DNA of 64,000 bases from Roseateles sp. SL47 (GCF_026625885.1 NZ_CP113068.1:1674001-1738000); one strand, 5' to 3'. Positions 37,082 to 49,477 are shown, counted from the stretch's first letter. The notes: generated by a model from the sequence alone, not told the origin. Made by a program: numbers and translations.

Positions 37082-37750
37082 ATGTTGATCAAGACCCTGG
37101 GCCGCGTGGACTATGCGGCCACCCTGGAGGCGATGCGCGCCTTCACCGACGCCCGCACCCCCGACACCCCCGACGAGCTCTGGCTGTGCGAGTTCGATCC
37201 GGTCTACACCCAGGGCCTCGCCGGCCAGGCGGACCATGTGCTGGCCCCCGGCGGCATCCCGGTGATCCAGACCAACCGGGGCGGCCAGGTCACGTACCAC
37301 GGCCCCGGCCAGGTGGTGGCTTATCCGCTGGTGGACCTCAAACGCCTGGGCATTTACGTCAAGGAATATGTGTTCCGGCTGGAGACCGCCGTGATCCAGA
37401 CCTTGGAATCCGTGGGCATCACCGGGCACCGGGTGGCCGGCGCCCCCGGGATTTATGTGCGGCTGAATGATCCCGGGGCGCATGGCGCACTGTCCTTGCC
37501 GGCCGATCCGGCCGACCCCTTCAAGGGGCTGGGCAAGGTGGCTGCCCTGGGGATCAAGGTGAGCCGCCACTGCACGTATCACGGGGTGGCACTCAATGTT
37601 TCGATGGACCTGAAGCCCTTTGACGGTATCAACCCGTGCGGTTACGCCGGGCTGGCAACGGTGGACCTCGCTACACTGGGGGTTTTCACGGACTGGGCCA
37701 CGGTGGCCCGGCGGTTCGGTGAGCGCCTGCAAGCGCAGCTGAGCCCCTGA
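37082..37750 (+). CDS. lipB: Octanoyl-[acyl-carrier-protein]:protein N-octanoyltransferase LipB
   Basis: 222 residues. Core motifs: [18 protein letters not shown], the lysine of [17 protein letters not shown], and the catalytic Cys in INPCGYAGL near residue 183. It moves octanoyl from ACP to lipoyl domains of 2-oxoacid dehydrogenases and the glycine-cleavage H protein. lipA begins 23 nt downstream. Confidence 0.96.
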   Translation: MLIKTLGRVDYAATLEAMRAFTDARTPDTPDELWLCEFDPVYTQGLAGQADHVLAPGGIPVIQTNRGGQVTYHGPGQVVAYPLVDLKRLGIYVKEYVFRLETAVIQTLESVGITGHRVAGAPGIYVRLNDPGAHGALSLPADPADPFKGLGKVAALGIKVSRHCTYHGVALNVSMDLKPFDGINPCGYAGLATVDLATLGVFTDWATVARRFGERLQAQLSP

Positions 37751-37773
37751 GCTTCCGACGGAGCACGCCTGCC

Positions 37774-38796
37774 ATGGCAACCGAGAACATCACGCACGAA
37801 GCAAAAAGCGCGGCCGACTATGACGCGACCGCCAAACAGAAGGCCCAGGCCAAGACGGCGCGGATCCCGATCAAGATCGTGCCCGCCGAACAGCTGAAGA
37901 AGCCGGACTGGATCCGGGTGAAGGCGGGGTCGCCGACCACCCGTTTCTACGAGATCAAGCAGATTCTGCGCGAGCACAAGCTGCACACGGTCTGCGAGGA
38001 AGCGTCCTGCCCGAATATTGGTGAATGCTTCGGCAAGGGCACCGCCACCTTCATGATCATGGGCGACAAGTGCACCCGCCGTTGCCCGTTCTGCGACGTG
38101 GGCCATGGCCGCCCCGACCCGCTGGATGTGGACGAGCCGGTGAACCTGGCCAAGACCATTGCCGCGCTGAAGCTGAACTATGTGGTGATCACCAGCGTGG
38201 ACCGCGACGACCTGCGCGACGGCGGTGCCGGCCACTTTGCGGAATGCATCCGGCAGGTGCGGGCGCTGAGCCCACGCACGCAGATTGAAGTGCTGGTCCC
38301 GGACTTCCGCGGCCGCATGGACCGTGCGCTGGACATCCTGCGCGCGGCTCCGCCAGACGTGATGAACCACAACCTGGAAACTGCGCCCCGCCTCTACAAG
38401 GAAGCGCGTCCGGGGTCGGACTATCAGTTCAGCCTGAACCTGCTCAAGCGCTTCAAGGAAGAAGTGCCCAACGTGCCGACCAAGAGCGGCATCATGGTGG
38501 GTCTGGGTGAAACGGACGAAGAAATCCTGCAGGTGATGCGGGACATGCGCGCCCACAACATCGACATGCTGACCATCGGCCAATACCTGGCGCCGTCCGG
38601 CCACCACCTGCCGGTGCGTCGCTATGTGCACCCGGACACCTTCAAGATGTTCGAGGAAGAAGCCTACCAGATGGGTTTCACCCATGCCGCCGTCGGCGCC
38701 ATGGTGCGCAGCAGCTACCACGCCGACCAGCAGGCCCATGCCGCGCTGGAAAAGGCGGAGCAGCAGGCCGGTGCTTTGATTCAGCAGGGATCCTGA
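37774..38796 (+). CDS. lipA: Lipoyl synthase LipA (radical SAM)
   Basis: 340 residues. The auxiliary [4Fe-4S] cluster ligands are in [12 protein letters not shown] and the radical-SAM cluster in [10 protein letters not shown]. The glycine-rich and dehydro motifs follow ([35 protein letters not shown]). It inserts two sulfur atoms into protein-bound octanoyl groups. The N-terminus is rich in Ala/Lys for about 25 residues before the catalytic core, as in other Burkholderiales. Confidence 0.97.
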   Translation: MATENITHEAKSAADYDATAKQKAQAKTARIPIKIVPAEQLKKPDWIRVKAGSPTTRFYEIKQILREHKLHTVCEEASCPNIGECFGKGTATFMIMGDKCTRRCPFCDVGHGRPDPLDVDEPVNLAKTIAALKLNYVVITSVDRDDLRDGGAGHFAECIRQVRALSPRTQIEVLVPDFRGRMDRALDILRAAPPDVMNHNLETAPRLYKEARPGSDYQFSLNLLKRFKEEVPNVPTKSGIMVGLGETDEEILQVMRDMRAHNIDMLTIGQYLAPSGHHLPVRRYVHPDTFKMFEEEAYQMGFTHAAVGAMVRSSYHADQQAHAALEKAEQQAGALIQQGS

Positions 38797-38855
38797 TGAA
38801 CAGCGGGGGCGTCTTCTGATCCTTACTTCCGATCACCCCCACGGTCACAGCACGC

Positions 38856-40301
38856 TCACGCCGGAGTCCACCGCCCGGCGATGTTCTTCAGCAGCAGGTT
38901 GACCGCCGCCAGTTGGCGATTGCGGATCGACAGCAGCGATGCCTCGGCGCTGAATGCGCTGTTCTGCGCGGTGGTGACCTCCAGGAAGCTCACCGTGCCA
39001 GCCCGGTATTGATCGGTCACCAGGCTCAGGCTGCGCTGCGCCGATGCCACCGCGTCCTGCTGCAGTTGCGCCTCGCGCTCCAACCGGTCCGCCAGGATCA
39101 GGTTGTCTTCCACTTCCTGCATCGCCGTCAGCACCGTCTGCCGATACGTAGCCACCGCAGAATCCGCGCTGGCACGGGCCTGGACACTCGCCATCTTGTG
39201 TTGCCCGTTGTCAAAGATCGACAAGGCCAGCGAAGGTCCCAGCGACCAGAACAGGTTGGGCGCGCTCACCAGGTTGGACACCGTGCTGCTGCGATAGCCC
39301 CCGCTGGCTGACAGCGACAGCGTGGGATAAAACGCCGCATCCGCCACACCGATCTGGGCATAGGCCGACACCACCCTTCGCTGCGCGGCCGCGATGTCAG
39401 GCCGGCGCTCCAGCAATTGCGAAGGCACCATGCGCGGCACCGCCGGTGGCGTCGGCAGGGCGGCGTGGGTCTCCAGCTTCAGCGCGGAGGGCGGCAGGCC
39501 CAGCAGCACGGCAATCGCATGTTCCTGCTGGGCCCGGGTGGCCTGCGTTTCCAGCAACTGGGCCTGCGCGGTGCGCAATTGCGTCTGCGCCTGCAGCACG
39601 TCGCTGCGAGCCGCCACGCCGCCTTGATAGCGCGCTTCCGTCAGGGTGAGATAACGCTCATAGGCCTTCACGCTCCGGTCGTACAAGGCCTCCTGGGCCT
39701 CCGCCGTACGCAACGAAAAATAGTTCTGCGCCAGCGTGGTCTGCGCCGACAGGCGCGCCGCCGCCAGATCATCCGCCGAGGCTTGCAAGGTGGCTTGCGC
39801 ACCTTCGCTGGCCAGACGCAGACGACCCCAGAGGTCCGCCTCCCAACTGGTGCTCAGCGACAACTGCGCACTGTTGGTGGGGCCGCGGCTGATCGAGCCC
39901 TCGCTGACACTGCCGTCCGGGCTGGCACTGCGGGTGCCGGTGGCGCCCAGCGACAGCGTCGGGAACAGGGCGGAGCTGCTGGCATCCATCGACGCGCGGG
40001 CACTGGCCACCTGGGCAATCGACGCCTTCAGATTTTCATTGCCGATGACGAGCCTGGCCTGCAGGTCATTGAGCACCGGGTCCTGGAACAGCGTCCACCA
40101 GGACTCCGGCACGGCTTCAGCCGTGCCCGGCTGCGCACGTTGCCACAGGTCGGTTTCCTTGTAGTCGGCCGGCGCCGTCATCGGCGGCGGCGGGTCCTGG
40201 CGGGTGATGGCACACCCCCCGAGGCCGGCCGCCAGCATCACAGCCAGCAGCAGGGTCACGGAGGAACGCGGGAAGGGAGTGGAATCAAATCGGATCTTCA
40301 T
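38856..40301 (-). CDS. RND outer-membrane efflux channel (NodT/OprM-like lipoprotein)
   Basis: 481 residues from ATG 40301, where the signal segment ends in a lipobox LGGC (VMLAAGLGGCAITRQDPP). The OEP domain has two repeats: SWWTLFQDPVLNDLQARL then a coiled-coil stretch with AQNYFSLRTAEAQEALYDRS, and RPDIAAAQRRVVSAYAQIGVADAAFYPTLSLS in the second half. NodT-type channels trimerise in the outer membrane. It ends the efflux operon; mdtC stops 7 nt upstream of its start. Confidence 0.93.
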   Translation of the reverse strand: MKIRFDSTPFPRSSVTLLLAVMLAAGLGGCAITRQDPPPPMTAPADYKETDLWQRAQPGTAEAVPESWWTLFQDPVLNDLQARLVIGNENLKASIAQVASARASMDASSSALFPTLSLGATGTRSASPDGSVSEGSISRGPTNSAQLSLSTSWEADLWGRLRLASEGAQATLQASADDLAAARLSAQTTLAQNYFSLRTAEAQEALYDRSVKAYERYLTLTEARYQGGVAARSDVLQAQTQLRTAQAQLLETQATRAQQEHAIAVLLGLPPSALKLETHAALPTPPAVPRMVPSQLLERRPDIAAAQRRVVSAYAQIGVADAAFYPTLSLSASGGYRSSTVSNLVSAPNLFWSLGPSLALSIFDNGQHKMASVQARASADSAVATYRQTVLTAMQEVEDNLILADRLEREAQLQQDAVASAQRSLSLVTDQYRAGTVSFLEVTTAQNSAFSAEASLLSIRNRQLAAVNLLLKNIAGRWTPA

Positions 40302-40308
40302 GGATCTC

Positions 40309-43300
40309 TCAGCCCTGGAGGGACGGAGCCGCAGGCGGCTCGGAAGTCTGTGCGGATGGTGGTGGCAGGCCGGCATCATGGCCAGCAGGCCGGGCCCGAC
40401 GGCGCAGGCGCTGCAACTTCTGGCGCAGACGCTCCATCAGCACAAAAACCACCGGTGTGGTGTAGAGCGTCAGCAACTGGCTCAGGATCAGCCCGCCGAC
40501 GATGGCGATGCCCAGCGGCTGGCGCAGTTCAGCGCCGTCCCCGGTGCCCACCGCCAGCGGCACCGCACCAAAGATGGCCGCGAAGGTGGTCATGAGGATG
40601 GGCCGCAGCCGCAGCTTGGCCGCGCGGAAGATGGCCGCCCCCGCCGTGAGGTGCGCGGTGGTGCGCTGCCGGGCAATGGCGAAGTCGATCATCATGATCG
40701 CGTTCTTCTTCACGATGCCAATCAGCAGGATCACGCCGATCAACGCAATGATGGAGAACTCGGTGTTGAACATCATCAGGGCCAGCAGCGCACCCACACC
40801 TGCCGAGGGCAGCGTGGACAGGATGGTCACCGGATGCACCAGGCTTTCATACAGCATGCCCAGCACCAGGTAGATGGCGATGATGGCGGCACCAATGAGC
40901 AGCGGTTGCGACTGGAGCGACTCCTGGAACGCATTGGCCGTGCCGGCAAAGGTGCCCCGCAAGGACACCGGCACCCCCAGCTCGGCCATGGCGTTGTGGA
41001 TGGCATCGGTGGCCTGCGACAGGGACACGCCCGGCGGCAGGTTGAAACTGATGGTGGACGCCGGTGTGCCGCCCTGGTGGTTGACCGACAACGGCGTGTT
41101 GGTGGTCTCCACCCGGGTGAAGGCGGAGAGTGGCACCTGCGCGCCGCTGCTGCTGGTCACATAGAGCTTGCGCAGCGTCTCCGGGCCCTTCAGGAACTCC
41201 GGGGCCAGTTCCATCACCACCCGATACTGGTTCAACGGGTTGTAGATCACGCCCACCTGCCGCTGACTGAAGCCGTTGCTGAGCGTGGTGTCGATGTTGC
41301 TCACCGTGATGCCCAGGCGCGCTGCCGCCTCTCGGTCGATGACCAGCGTGGTCTGAATGCCCTTGTCCTGCTGGTCGGTGTTGACGTCGGTGAGCTCCGG
41401 CAGTTGCGACAAGGCATTGCGCACCCGCGGTTCCCAGGTGCGCAGCACCTCCAGATCGTCCGCCTGCAAGGTGAACTGGTATTGAGAATTGGACTGCCGG
41501 CCGCCGATGCGGATGTCCTGCACGGGCACCAGGAAAAGATTGGCGCCCGGCTCATGAGCCATCTTGTCCCGCAACCGGTTGATGACGGCATCGGCCGACA
41601 CCTTCCGCTCCGCCAGCGGCTTGAGGATGATGTAGAAGTTGGCCGAGTTGCCGCCCGAGGTGCTGCCGTTGACGTTCTGCACGGCAGGATCGGCGAGGAT
41701 GATGTCCATGAAGCGGTCCACCCGGTCCCGCATCATGCCGAAGGAACTGCCCTGGTCGGCCTGCACCCCACCGATCAGCACACCGGTGTCCTGCTGCGGG
41801 AAGAAGGTCTTGGGAATCACCCCGTACAGGTAGACGTTGATCGCCACCACCGCCAGCAGCGAGGCCAAGGCGACCGGTTGGTGGCGCAGTGTCCACATCA
41901 GGCTGCGGCGGTAGCTTCGCGATACGGCGCGATTAAAACGCGCGGCAGAACGCGTGGCATAACGCGCGACAGAACGCGTCAGGCGGTTCCCGGCGCGTCG
42001 GCGGTCCGTGGCGTGGCCACCCGCCGTTGTCTCCATCGTCCCTGACGTGGTGGAGGGTGAGGGCCCCGGCTCACGCTCACGCCGGGGCCGCAGCACGCGG
42101 GAGGCCATCATGGGGGTGGTGGTGAGCGACACCACCATGGACACCAGAATGGCCGCCGACAGCACCACCGCAAACTCGCGGAAGAGGCGCCCCACCACAC
42201 CACCCATCAGCAGGATGGGAATGAACACCGCCACCAGCGACAGGCTGATGGAGATGACGGTGAAGCCGATTTCCTTGGCCCCCTTGAGCGCCGCTTCCCG
42301 GGGCGAATCGCCCTGCTCGATATAGCGGGAGATGTTCTCCAGCACCACGATGGCGTCATCCACCACGAAGCCGGTGGCCACCGTCAGCGCCATGGCGGAG
42401 AGGTTGTCCAGGCTGTAGCCACACAAATACATGACACCGAACGTACCCGCCAGCGATACAGGTACGGCTACCGCCGGCAGCAGCGTGGCACGCCAACTGC
42501 GCAGGAACAGCAGCACCACCAGGATCACCAGCCCCACCGACACCGCCATGGCCCGTTCCACCTCCTCCAGCGAGGCGCGGATGGTGGGTGTGCGGTCGCT
42601 GATGACCTTCAGCTCGATGGACGGCGGAATCGATGCCTGCAGATGCGGCAGCAGGGCGCGGATGCGGGCCACCGTCTCGATGATGTTGGCGCCCGGCTCC
42701 TTCTGGATGAACATCAGGATGGCCGGTTGCTTGTTGGAGGCGGCGTAATTGCGCACGTCCTGCACCGAGTCCTGCACCTCGCCCACATCCCGCAGTCGCA
42801 GGGCCGCGCCATTGCGGTAGGACAGCACCACCGGGGCATAGTCCGCTGCGGTGCGGGCCTGGTCGTTGGCGCCGATCTGCCAGTAGCGGCCCCCTGCTTC
42901 CACCGCGCCCTTGGGCCGGTTGGCATTGGTGTTGGCGATGGCCGTGCGCACCGTGTCCAGGGCAATGCCGTTGGCGGCGAGCTTGTCGGGGTTCAGTTCC
43001 ACCCGCACCGCCGGCAGCGCACCGCCACCGACGTTCACCTGGCCCACCCCTTCCACCTGCGCCAGGCGCTGGGCCAGCACGGTGGAGGCGGCGTCATACA
43101 TCTGGCCCCGACTCAAGGTCTGCGACGTGAGGGCCATGATCATGATCGGCGCATCGGCCGGATTCACCTTGCGGTAGGTGGGATTGCTGGGCATGCCGGT
43201 GGGCAGCAGCGACCGCGCGGCGTTGATGGCGGCCTGCACGTCTCGCGCCGCGCCGTTGATGTCCCGGCTGAGGTCGAACTGCAGGACGATGTTGGCCGAC

Positions 43301-43560
43301 CCCTGGGACGACCGGGAGGTGATTTCCGTCACCCCCGCAATGCTGCCCAGGGACCGCTCCAGTGGTGTGGCCACGGTGGCGGCCATGGTGTCCGGGCTGG
43401 CCCCAGGCAAGGAGGCCGACACCGAAATGGTGGGAAAGTCCACCTGGGGCAGGGGCGCGATCGGCAGCAGCTGGAAGCCCAGAATGCCGGCCAGCGCGAT
43501 GCCGATGGTGATCAGCGTGGTCGCGACTGGGCGGGCAATGAAGGGCGCGGAGATGTTCAT
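40309..43560 (-). CDS. mdtC: RND multidrug efflux permease, MdtC-like
   Basis: 1083 residues. Twelve transmembrane helices with two large periplasmic loops. The proton-relay acidic pair is in [20 protein letters not shown] (helix 4); [21 protein letters not shown] is at the start. It overlaps mdtB's stop by 4 nt. An unusual cytoplasmic loop after helix 6 (from [10 protein letters not shown] to [12 protein letters not shown], about 70 residues) is rich in Arg and Ser and contains imperfect repeats. MdtC forms an inner-membrane heterotrimer with MdtB and pumps novobiocin, bile salts and similar molecules in E. coli; the substrate here is unknown. Confidence 0.92.
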   Translation of the reverse strand: MNISAPFIARPVATTLITIGIALAGILGFQLLPIAPLPQVDFPTISVSASLPGASPDTMAATVATPLERSLGSIAGVTEITSRSSQGSANIVLQFDLSRDINGAARDVQAAINAARSLLPTGMPSNPTYRKVNPADAPIMIMALTSQTLSRGQMYDAASTVLAQRLAQVEGVGQVNVGGGALPAVRVELNPDKLAANGIALDTVRTAIANTNANRPKGAVEAGGRYWQIGANDQARTAADYAPVVLSYRNGAALRLRDVGEVQDSVQDVRNYAASNKQPAILMFIQKEPGANIIETVARIRALLPHLQASIPPSIELKVISDRTPTIRASLEEVERAMAVSVGLVILVVLLFLRSWRATLLPAVAVPVSLAGTFGVMYLCGYSLDNLSAMALTVATGFVVDDAIVVLENISRYIEQGDSPREAALKGAKEIGFTVISISLSLVAVFIPILLMGGVVGRLFREFAVVLSAAILVSMVVSLTTTPMMASRVLRPRREREPGPSPSTTSGTMETTAGGHATDRRRAGNRLTRSVARYATRSAARFNRAVSRSYRRSLMWTLRHQPVALASLLAVVAINVYLYGVIPKTFFPQQDTGVLIGGVQADQGSSFGMMRDRVDRFMDIILADPAVQNVNGSTSGGNSANFYIILKPLAERKVSADAVINRLRDKMAHEPGANLFLVPVQDIRIGGRQSNSQYQFTLQADDLEVLRTWEPRVRNALSQLPELTDVNTDQQDKGIQTTLVIDREAAARLGITVSNIDTTLSNGFSQRQVGVIYNPLNQYRVVMELAPEFLKGPETLRKLYVTSSSGAQVPLSAFTRVETTNTPLSVNHQGGTPASTISFNLPPGVSLSQATDAIHNAMAELGVPVSLRGTFAGTANAFQESLQSQPLLIGAAIIAIYLVLGMLYESLVHPVTILSTLPSAGVGALLALMMFNTEFSIIALIGVILLIGIVKKNAIMMIDFAIARQRTTAHLTAGAAIFRAAKLRLRPILMTTFAAIFGAVPLAVGTGDGAELRQPLGIAIVGGLILSQLLTLYTTPVVFVLMERLRQKLQRLRRRARPAGHDAGLPPPSAQTSEPPAAPSLQG

Positions 43561-46500
43561 CGCGCCCCCTGGTCATCAGCCGCCGGCAACGCCTTGCGGG
43601 CCTGTCGGTCGCGCCAGCGCTGGGCCAGGCCGGCAAAGCCGAGGTAGATCACCGGTGTGGTGAACAGCGTCAGCAACTGGCTCACGATCAGGCCGCCCAC
43701 CATGGTCACGCCCAGCGGATGACGCAGCTCATGGCCGACACCGGTGCCCAGCATCAGCGGCAGTGCCCCCAGCAGGGCCGCCATGGTGGTCATCAGGATG
43801 GGACGGAAGCGCAGCAGCGAGGCCTTGTGAATCGCCTCACGCGGGGCCAGCCCCTGCTCGCGTTCGGCTTCCAGCGCGAAGTCGATCATCATGATCGCGT
43901 TCTTCTTCACGATGCCGATCAGCAGCACGATGCCGATGATGGCGATGATGCCCAGGTCCAGCCCGCCCAGCAGCAGGGCCAGCAGGGCGCCCACGCCGGC
44001 GGAGGGCAGGGTGGAGAGGATGGTCAACGGGTGGATGTAGCTTTCATAAAGCACCCCCAGCACGATGTACATGGTGACCACCGCCGCCAGGATCAGGAAC
44101 AGCGTGCTGGACAGCGAATTGCTGAAGGCTTCCGCAGCGCCCTGGAAACTGGTTTCGACACTCACCGGCAGATCCAGTTGCGCCTGCTCGGCCTTGATGG
44201 CCTTCACCGCATCCCCCAGCGCCACACCCGGTGGCAGGTTGAACGAGATGGTGGCCGCCGGAAACTGGGCCACATGGTTGATGGCCAGGGCCGTCGGCCG
44301 CTCGACGATCTGTGCCACCGAACTGAGCGGCACCTGCACCGAGGTGGTGGTGGTCGTGCCGTTGACGGTGGTGGTGCTGCTGCCCGGCACATACAGGGCT
44401 TCCAGCGCCTGAGGTCCGGTTCGGAATTCCGAGCTGACTTCCAGCACCACGCGGTATTGGCTGGACTGGGTGTAGATGGTGGAAATCAGCCGTTGGCCGA
44501 AGGCGTTGTAAAGCGCGGTGTCGATGGCCGACACCGTCACGCCCAGGCGCCCGGCCGCTTCCCGGTCGATCTGCACCCACGCCTGCAGACCCTGGTTCTG
44601 CAGGTCGCTGGCGACATCCGCCAGTTGGGGCAGGGCCTTCAGGCGGGTCAGCAGGGCGTCATTGGCCTGGGCCAGATCGTTGGCATCCGGAGAACTGATC
44701 AGGAACTGGTATTGCGTTTTGGAGACGCGGTCCTCGATGGTCAGGTCCTGCACCGGCTGCATGTAGGCGGTGATGCCGGGCACCTTCTGGTTGGCCTCGC
44801 TCAGCCGGGCGATCACCTCGTTGGCCGAGCTGTGCCGCTGCGCGAAGGGCTTCAGCGTGATCTGCATGCGCCCGGTGTTGAGCGAGGTGTTGGCGCCGTC
44901 CACACCGATGAAGGAGGTGATGTGGTCCACATCCGGGTCCTTCAGGAAGGCTTCCGCCAGGCGGCGCTGCCGCTCACCCATGGCGTCAAACGAGGTGCTC
45001 TGCGTGGCTTCGGTGATCACCTGCACCAGGCCGGTGTCCTGCACGGGGAAGAAGCCCTTGGGCACCACCACGTAGAGCAGCGCCGTCAGCGCCAGCGTGG
45101 CGGCAAAACCCAACAGCGTGAGGGCCGGGCGGTCCAGCACCCAATCCAGACCCCGGCCGTAGGCCTGGATCAACCGGTCAAAGCGGTCCGCCGTCCAGGC
45201 GCCGAGCCGGGTGGGCTTGTGCTGGCTTTCCGGCTTGAGCAGCCGTGCGCTCATCATCGGCGTGAGCGTCAGCGACACAAACGCGGAGATCAGGATGGCC
45301 ACGGCCAGCGTGATGGCGAATTCATGGAAGAGCCGACCCACCACATCCCCCATGAACAGCAGCGGAATCAGCACCGCGATCAGGGACACGGTGAGCGAGA
45401 TGATGGTGAAGCCGATCTGCTTCGACCCCTTGAAAGCGGCCTCCATCGGCGAATCGCCTTCCTCCACGAAGCGGGCGATGTTCTCGATCATCACGATGGC
45501 GTCGTCCACCACAAAGCCGGTGGAGATGGTCAGCGCCATCAGGGTGAGGTTGTTGATCGAGAAGCCGGCCATGTACATCACGCCGAAGGTGCCCACCAGC
45601 GACAGCGGCACGGCCACGCTCGGAATCAGCGTGGCGCTGGCACTGCGCAGGAACAGGAAGATCACCATCACCACCAGCGCAATCGCCAGCAGCAGCTCGA
45701 ACTGGGTGTCGTCCACCGAGGCGCGGATGGTGGTGGTGCGGTCGGCCAGCACCTGCACATCGACCGAGGCCGGCAGGGTGGCCTGCAGCTTGGGCAGCAG
45801 TTCCTTGACCCGGTCCACCGTCTCGATGACGTTGGCGCCGGGTTGACGCTGCACGTTCAGGATCACGCCCTGGGCCAGGGTGCGCGGAGCGGGGCCTGCG
45901 GCGGGGGTCGATCCGCTGGAAGCGCGGCTGCAGTCCTCGGCGGCGGCATCATTGGAGGCTCCGCAGGGCACGTCGGCCCAGGCGGCCAGGCGCCGGTTCT
46001 CGGCGTCATCAACGATCTCGGCCACGTCGCGCAGTCGCAGCGGGCTACCGTTTTTCCAGGCCACGATCAGGTCCTGGTATTCCGCCGCCGAGCGCAACTG
46101 GTCGTTGGCATCGATGGTGGACGCCCGCTGAGAGCCGTCAAAGCTGCCCTTGGCCTGGTTGACGTTGGCCGCCGCAATGGCGCTGCGCACGTCATCCAGC
46201 GACAGGCCCAGCGATGCCAGCGCACGCGGATTGGCCTGGATGCGCACGGCCGGTCGCCGTCCGCCGGCAATGCTGACCAGACCCACACCATCCACCTGGG
46301 ACAGCTTGGGGGCCAGGCGGTTTTCCACCAGGTCATGCACCTTGATCACCGGCAGCGATGGCGATGTGATCGCGATCGTCATCACCGGCGCATCGGCCGG
46401 ATTGACCTTGCTGTAGACCGGCGGCATGGGGAGGTCGCTGGGCAGCAGGTTGCTGCCGGCATTGATGGCGGCCTGCACTTCCTGCTCGGCCACATCCAGC

Positions 46501-46799
46501 GACAGGCCCAGCGAAAAGCGCAAGGTGATCACCGACGCCCCACCCGAGCTGGAGGAGGTCATCTGGCTCAGGCCGGGCATCTGGCCGAACTGGCGCTCCA
46601 GCGGCGCGGTGACCGTGGTGGAGATGACGTCCGGGCTGGCGCCCGGATAAAGCGTGGTGACCTGGATGGTGGGGTAGTCCACCTCCGGCAGCGCCGAGAG
46701 CGGCAGCAGCCGATAGGCCAGCAGGCCCGCCAGCAGGATGGCCAGCATCAGCAGCGACGTGGCCACCGGCCGTTGGATAAAGGGACGTGACGGGTTCAT
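43557..46799 (-). CDS. mdtB: RND multidrug efflux permease, MdtB-like
   Basis: 1080 residues from ATG 46799 ([18 protein letters not shown]; a longer in-frame start at 46877 lies inside the mdtA coding sequence). [21 protein letters not shown] near the N-terminus and the relay pair in [20 protein letters not shown] are typical of HAE1/MdtB. A Ser/Ala/Pro-rich insert of about 40 residues ([18 protein letters not shown] to PAPRTL) interrupts the first periplasmic loop. It lies 28 nt after the mdtA stop. Its ATG-overlapping neighbour mdtC should supply the second subunit of the heterotrimer. Confidence 0.92.
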   Translation of the reverse strand: MNPSRPFIQRPVATSLLMLAILLAGLLAYRLLPLSALPEVDYPTIQVTTLYPGASPDVISTTVTAPLERQFGQMPGLSQMTSSSSGGASVITLRFSLGLSLDVAEQEVQAAINAGSNLLPSDLPMPPVYSKVNPADAPVMTIAITSPSLPVIKVHDLVENRLAPKLSQVDGVGLVSIAGGRRPAVRIQANPRALASLGLSLDDVRSAIAAANVNQAKGSFDGSQRASTIDANDQLRSAAEYQDLIVAWKNGSPLRLRDVAEIVDDAENRRLAAWADVPCGASNDAAAEDCSRASSGSTPAAGPAPRTLAQGVILNVQRQPGANVIETVDRVKELLPKLQATLPASVDVQVLADRTTTIRASVDDTQFELLLAIALVVMVIFLFLRSASATLIPSVAVPLSLVGTFGVMYMAGFSINNLTLMALTISTGFVVDDAIVMIENIARFVEEGDSPMEAAFKGSKQIGFTIISLTVSLIAVLIPLLFMGDVVGRLFHEFAITLAVAILISAFVSLTLTPMMSARLLKPESQHKPTRLGAWTADRFDRLIQAYGRGLDWVLDRPALTLLGFAATLALTALLYVVVPKGFFPVQDTGLVQVITEATQSTSFDAMGERQRRLAEAFLKDPDVDHITSFIGVDGANTSLNTGRMQITLKPFAQRHSSANEVIARLSEANQKVPGITAYMQPVQDLTIEDRVSKTQYQFLISSPDANDLAQANDALLTRLKALPQLADVASDLQNQGLQAWVQIDREAAGRLGVTVSAIDTALYNAFGQRLISTIYTQSSQYRVVLEVSSEFRTGPQALEALYVPGSSTTTVNGTTTTTSVQVPLSSVAQIVERPTALAINHVAQFPAATISFNLPPGVALGDAVKAIKAEQAQLDLPVSVETSFQGAAEAFSNSLSSTLFLILAAVVTMYIVLGVLYESYIHPLTILSTLPSAGVGALLALLLGGLDLGIIAIIGIVLLIGIVKKNAIMMIDFALEAEREQGLAPREAIHKASLLRFRPILMTTMAALLGALPLMLGTGVGHELRHPLGVTMVGGLIVSQLLTLFTTPVIYLGFAGLAQRWRDRQARKALPAADDQGAR

Positions 46800-46827
46800 C
46801 GCCGCAGCTTCCGGTCGGTTGCGCGAA

Positions 46828-48552
46828 TCATTGACCGTTGGCACCGGAGGCGCCTTGGCCAGCCTGGCGCCGCGCACGGCGTTCGGCGATCCAGGCTTCC
46901 CGCTCGGCGGGGCTCATCTTCATGAGCTTCTCGGCCACTTCCGGCGGGAGGCGGTCCAGCCAGGCCGGACGTTCGCCGTCGGCTTGGGCCAAGGGCGCAG
47001 AGGCACCCGAAGCAGGACGCACGCCGTCAGCCGGTGTGCCGGGGCGCGCGCCGGAGGCGGCATTGGCGGTTCCCCCTGCTGCGCCCGGCCCGCCCGCGCC
47101 GGACCACTGACCGCCTCCGGCGGCTCCACTGGCCCCCCGCTGGCGGCGCGGCGCGGCATTCGCGCCGGCTCGCTGCTGGGGATCGGCCGCAATCACTTCC
47201 ACCTTGGCGCCCTCGCGCAGACGGTCCACGCCGTCGATCACCACCCGGTCACCCGGCTTGACCTTGCCTTCGATGGCCATCCAGTCGCCATCCACCGCGC
47301 CGGTCTGCACCACCCGCGTGGAGACGCTGTTGTCCTCGCCCACCACATAGACATAAAAGCCCTGCGCGCCGCGCAGCACCGCTGCGGACGGCACCGTCAG
47401 CTGGTTCTGCAGCGTGGACAGTTGCAGGCGCACGCTGACCGACTGGTTGGGGTAGAGCGCGTCATCGTCGTTCGGGAACAGCGCCTTCAGCTTGATGGTG
47501 TCGGTGCTCAGGTCAATGGCGTTGTCCGCCGTTGCCAGCTTGCCGGTGGCCAGGCGGGTCTTGCCGTCGCGGCTCCACGCTTCCACCGTCATGGGCGTGC
47601 CGGACTTCAGGCGGGTGTTGATCTGCGGCAGCAGGCCCGAGGGCACGGCAAAGGTCAATGCGATCGGACGGGTCTGGGTGATGCTGACCACGCCGTTGGT
47701 GTCGCTGGTCTGCACCACATTGCCGATGTCCACCTGCTTGAGGCCGACGCGGCCGCTGATCGGTGCAATCACCCGGGTGTAGGTGACCTGCAGACGGGCG
47801 CTGTCCACGGCGGCCTGGTCGGCCTTCACGGTGCCTTCCAACTGGCGCACGGTGGCCTCCTGCGTGTCCAGGGTCTGTTTGGCCAGCGCATCCTTGGCCA
47901 CCAGATCGCGGTAGCGGGTCAGGTCGATGCGGGCGTTGTCCAACGTGGCCTTGTCGCGGGCCAGAGTACCTTCGGCCTGGGCGAGGCTGGCCTGGAAGGC
48001 GCGTGAGTCGATCTGCGCCAGCGGCTGACCGGCCTTCACCTGCTGGCCTTCCTTGAAATGCAGCGCCTGCAGCACACCGCTGACCTGGGCGCGGACCACT
48101 GCAGTGTTGGACGCGGTGATGGTGCCGATGGCGGAGGCGGTCTGGCGGACGTCCTGCTGGCGCGCCTGGGCGACCGAGACAGGCTGCACCCGGTTGGCGG
48201 CGAAACGGCGGTTGGCGCCGCCTGCGCCGGGGCCGCCCGGTCCAGCGGCTCCACCTGGGCCACCGGCACCACCCAGGCCCACACCGGGGCCGCTGGCTGA
48301 GCGGACACCCTCCGCGCCCATTTGGGCGTCGCGCCCCTTCCACCACCACCAGCCACCGGCCGCAGCGGCCAGCAGCACCACGGCCAGGATCCAAGGCGCG
48401 GCCTTGCCCGACTGGGACAAGCGGCGCCCGGTCTGAGGAGCGGGTGATCGGCGCGCCCCAGCGGGCGCGGCACTGGCGGCACTGGCGCCACTGACGCTGA
48501 TGCGGATCGTGGTCATCGGGGAAGACGGAAGGCGGGTCGGATTGTTTTTCAT
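46828..48552 (-). CDS. mdtA: RND efflux membrane-fusion protein, MdtA-like
   Basis: 574 residues from ATG 48552 (ATG 48516 is an alternative). A single N-terminal transmembrane helix ([20 protein letters not shown]) is followed by a Gly-rich linker and a membrane-fusion core: [20 protein letters not shown] (lipoyl), a coiled-coil hairpin, and [20 protein letters not shown]. The last 100 or so residues (from [13 protein letters not shown]) form an Ala/Gly/Pro-rich tail ending in an acidic/basic [17 protein letters not shown] stretch that is longer than in E. coli MdtA (about 415 residues). It is the first gene of the mdtABC-channel operon. Confidence 0.9.
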   Translation of the reverse strand: MKNNPTRLPSSPMTTIRISVSGASAASAAPAGARRSPAPQTGRRLSQSGKAAPWILAVVLLAAAAGGWWWWKGRDAQMGAEGVRSASGPGVGLGGAGGPGGAAGPGGPGAGGANRRFAANRVQPVSVAQARQQDVRQTASAIGTITASNTAVVRAQVSGVLQALHFKEGQQVKAGQPLAQIDSRAFQASLAQAEGTLARDKATLDNARIDLTRYRDLVAKDALAKQTLDTQEATVRQLEGTVKADQAAVDSARLQVTYTRVIAPISGRVGLKQVDIGNVVQTSDTNGVVSITQTRPIALTFAVPSGLLPQINTRLKSGTPMTVEAWSRDGKTRLATGKLATADNAIDLSTDTIKLKALFPNDDDALYPNQSVSVRLQLSTLQNQLTVPSAAVLRGAQGFYVYVVGEDNSVSTRVVQTGAVDGDWMAIEGKVKPGDRVVIDGVDRLREGAKVEVIAADPQQRAGANAAPRRQRGASGAAGGGQWSGAGGPGAAGGTANAASGARPGTPADGVRPASGASAPLAQADGERPAWLDRLPPEVAEKLMKMSPAEREAWIAERRARRQAGQGASGANGQ

Positions 48553-48579
48553 GCGGGCCGGCAATTGGTCCTGGGGCAA

Positions 48580-48961
48580 ACGGTCACGGCAACCCGTCCG
48601 GCAAGGGCGGGGCCAGTCAATGGGTACTGCATGGGGAGAGGGCCGCTGGCTCGCCCGGTTGTCTGCGTGAGAAAACGGGCCGGCTGGGCACTTGTGTACA
48701 CCCTAGTATCGGGTGGCGACGCCCTGGTGTCCCTCAGGAAAAGAATCGCAAAGGGGTGGGCTTCCACCAACGTTGGCACGGCAATGCCAACGCCGATCAG
48801 GCAGGGCGGCGGCGGTGGACTAGTGGCCTTGGGGGCGCCGCGGCAGGGGGCTGAGCAAGAGCGTTATGGAAGGGAAGGCAGGACGGGAAGGCAGGACGGC
48901 GGTGCAGGATGGGGGGAGGGCGAGCGGGGCCCGGACGACCATGCCGCCGTGCGACCGCACG
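48580..48961. other. Intergenic region between mdtA and the TlpA-like gene
   Basis: About 380 bp without a gene. It holds the mdtA promoter region and inverted repeats, including CACCC/GGGTG near 48698-48714 and CGTTGGCA/TGCCAACG at 48771-48792. GC-rich overall, with simple G-rich stretches near 48840-48930. Confidence 0.6.
48771..48792. promoter_or_regulatory. Perfect inverted repeat upstream of the efflux operon
   Basis: CGTTGGCA (48771-48778) and TGCCAACG (48785-48792) enclose CGGCAA, about 220 bp upstream of mdtA. It is a plausible regulator site for the efflux operon, but the regulator is not in the window. Confidence 0.4.
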
Positions 48962-49477
48962 TCAACTTTCTGCCAGCAGCTTTTCGATGGTGGCATGCAG
49001 GGCGTTGAAGTCCGGCTCGCCCACAAAGCGCTTGACGATTTCGCCGCGCTTGTTGATGAGGAAGGTGGTGGGCGTGAGCTGCACCTTGCCGAAGCTGTGA
49101 GCAATCTCCCCGGTGCTGTCCATCGTCACTTTGAACGGGAGCTGGCGGCTTTCAGCGAAATTGGAGACATAGGCCGGCGGGTCGTAGCTCATGGCGACGG
49201 CCAGCGTGTCAAAGCCTTGGTCCTTGTACTTGAGATGGGTGGCGATGACCTCCGGCATCTCCTTCACACAGGTGGTGCAGGAGGTGGCCCAGAAATTCAC
49301 CAGCATCACCTTGCCGGCCCAGGACTGCTGCGACTGCTGCGTGGAGCCATCCAGCAGCACGTATCGGATCTGCGGCGCGGTGTCACGCGCGTTCAGTGTC
49401 TGATAGGCCAGCCCGCCGCCGATACCGAGGGCGGCTACCAGCACCACGAGTCCAGTCCAGCGAGGCAGCTTGTTCAT
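48962..49477 (-). CDS. TlpA-like thioredoxin-fold protein
   Basis: 171 residues from ATG 49477. An N-terminal membrane anchor (RWTGLVVLVAALGIGGGLAY) is followed by a periplasmic thioredoxin domain. The redox motif is CTTC in VNFWATSCTTCVKEMPEV, in place of CPPC of ResA/TlpA, and the cis-Pro loop is LTPTTFLINKRGEIVKRFVG. It most likely reduces periplasmic disulfides, for example in cytochrome c maturation; no Ccm genes are adjacent. Confidence 0.88.
   Translation of the reverse strand: MNKLPRWTGLVVLVAALGIGGGLAYQTLNARDTAPQIRYVLLDGSTQQSQQSWAGKVMLVNFWATSCTTCVKEMPEVIATHLKYKDQGFDTLAVAMSYDPPAYVSNFAESRQLPFKVTMDSTGEIAHSFGKVQLTPTTFLINKRGEIVKRFVGEPDFNALHATIEKLLAES

Noticed and set aside
43719..46790. 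1023-codon plus-strand ORF
   Set aside because: Antisense to mdtB, rich in His/Gln/Gly as expected from the reverse of a hydrophobic GC-rich gene.
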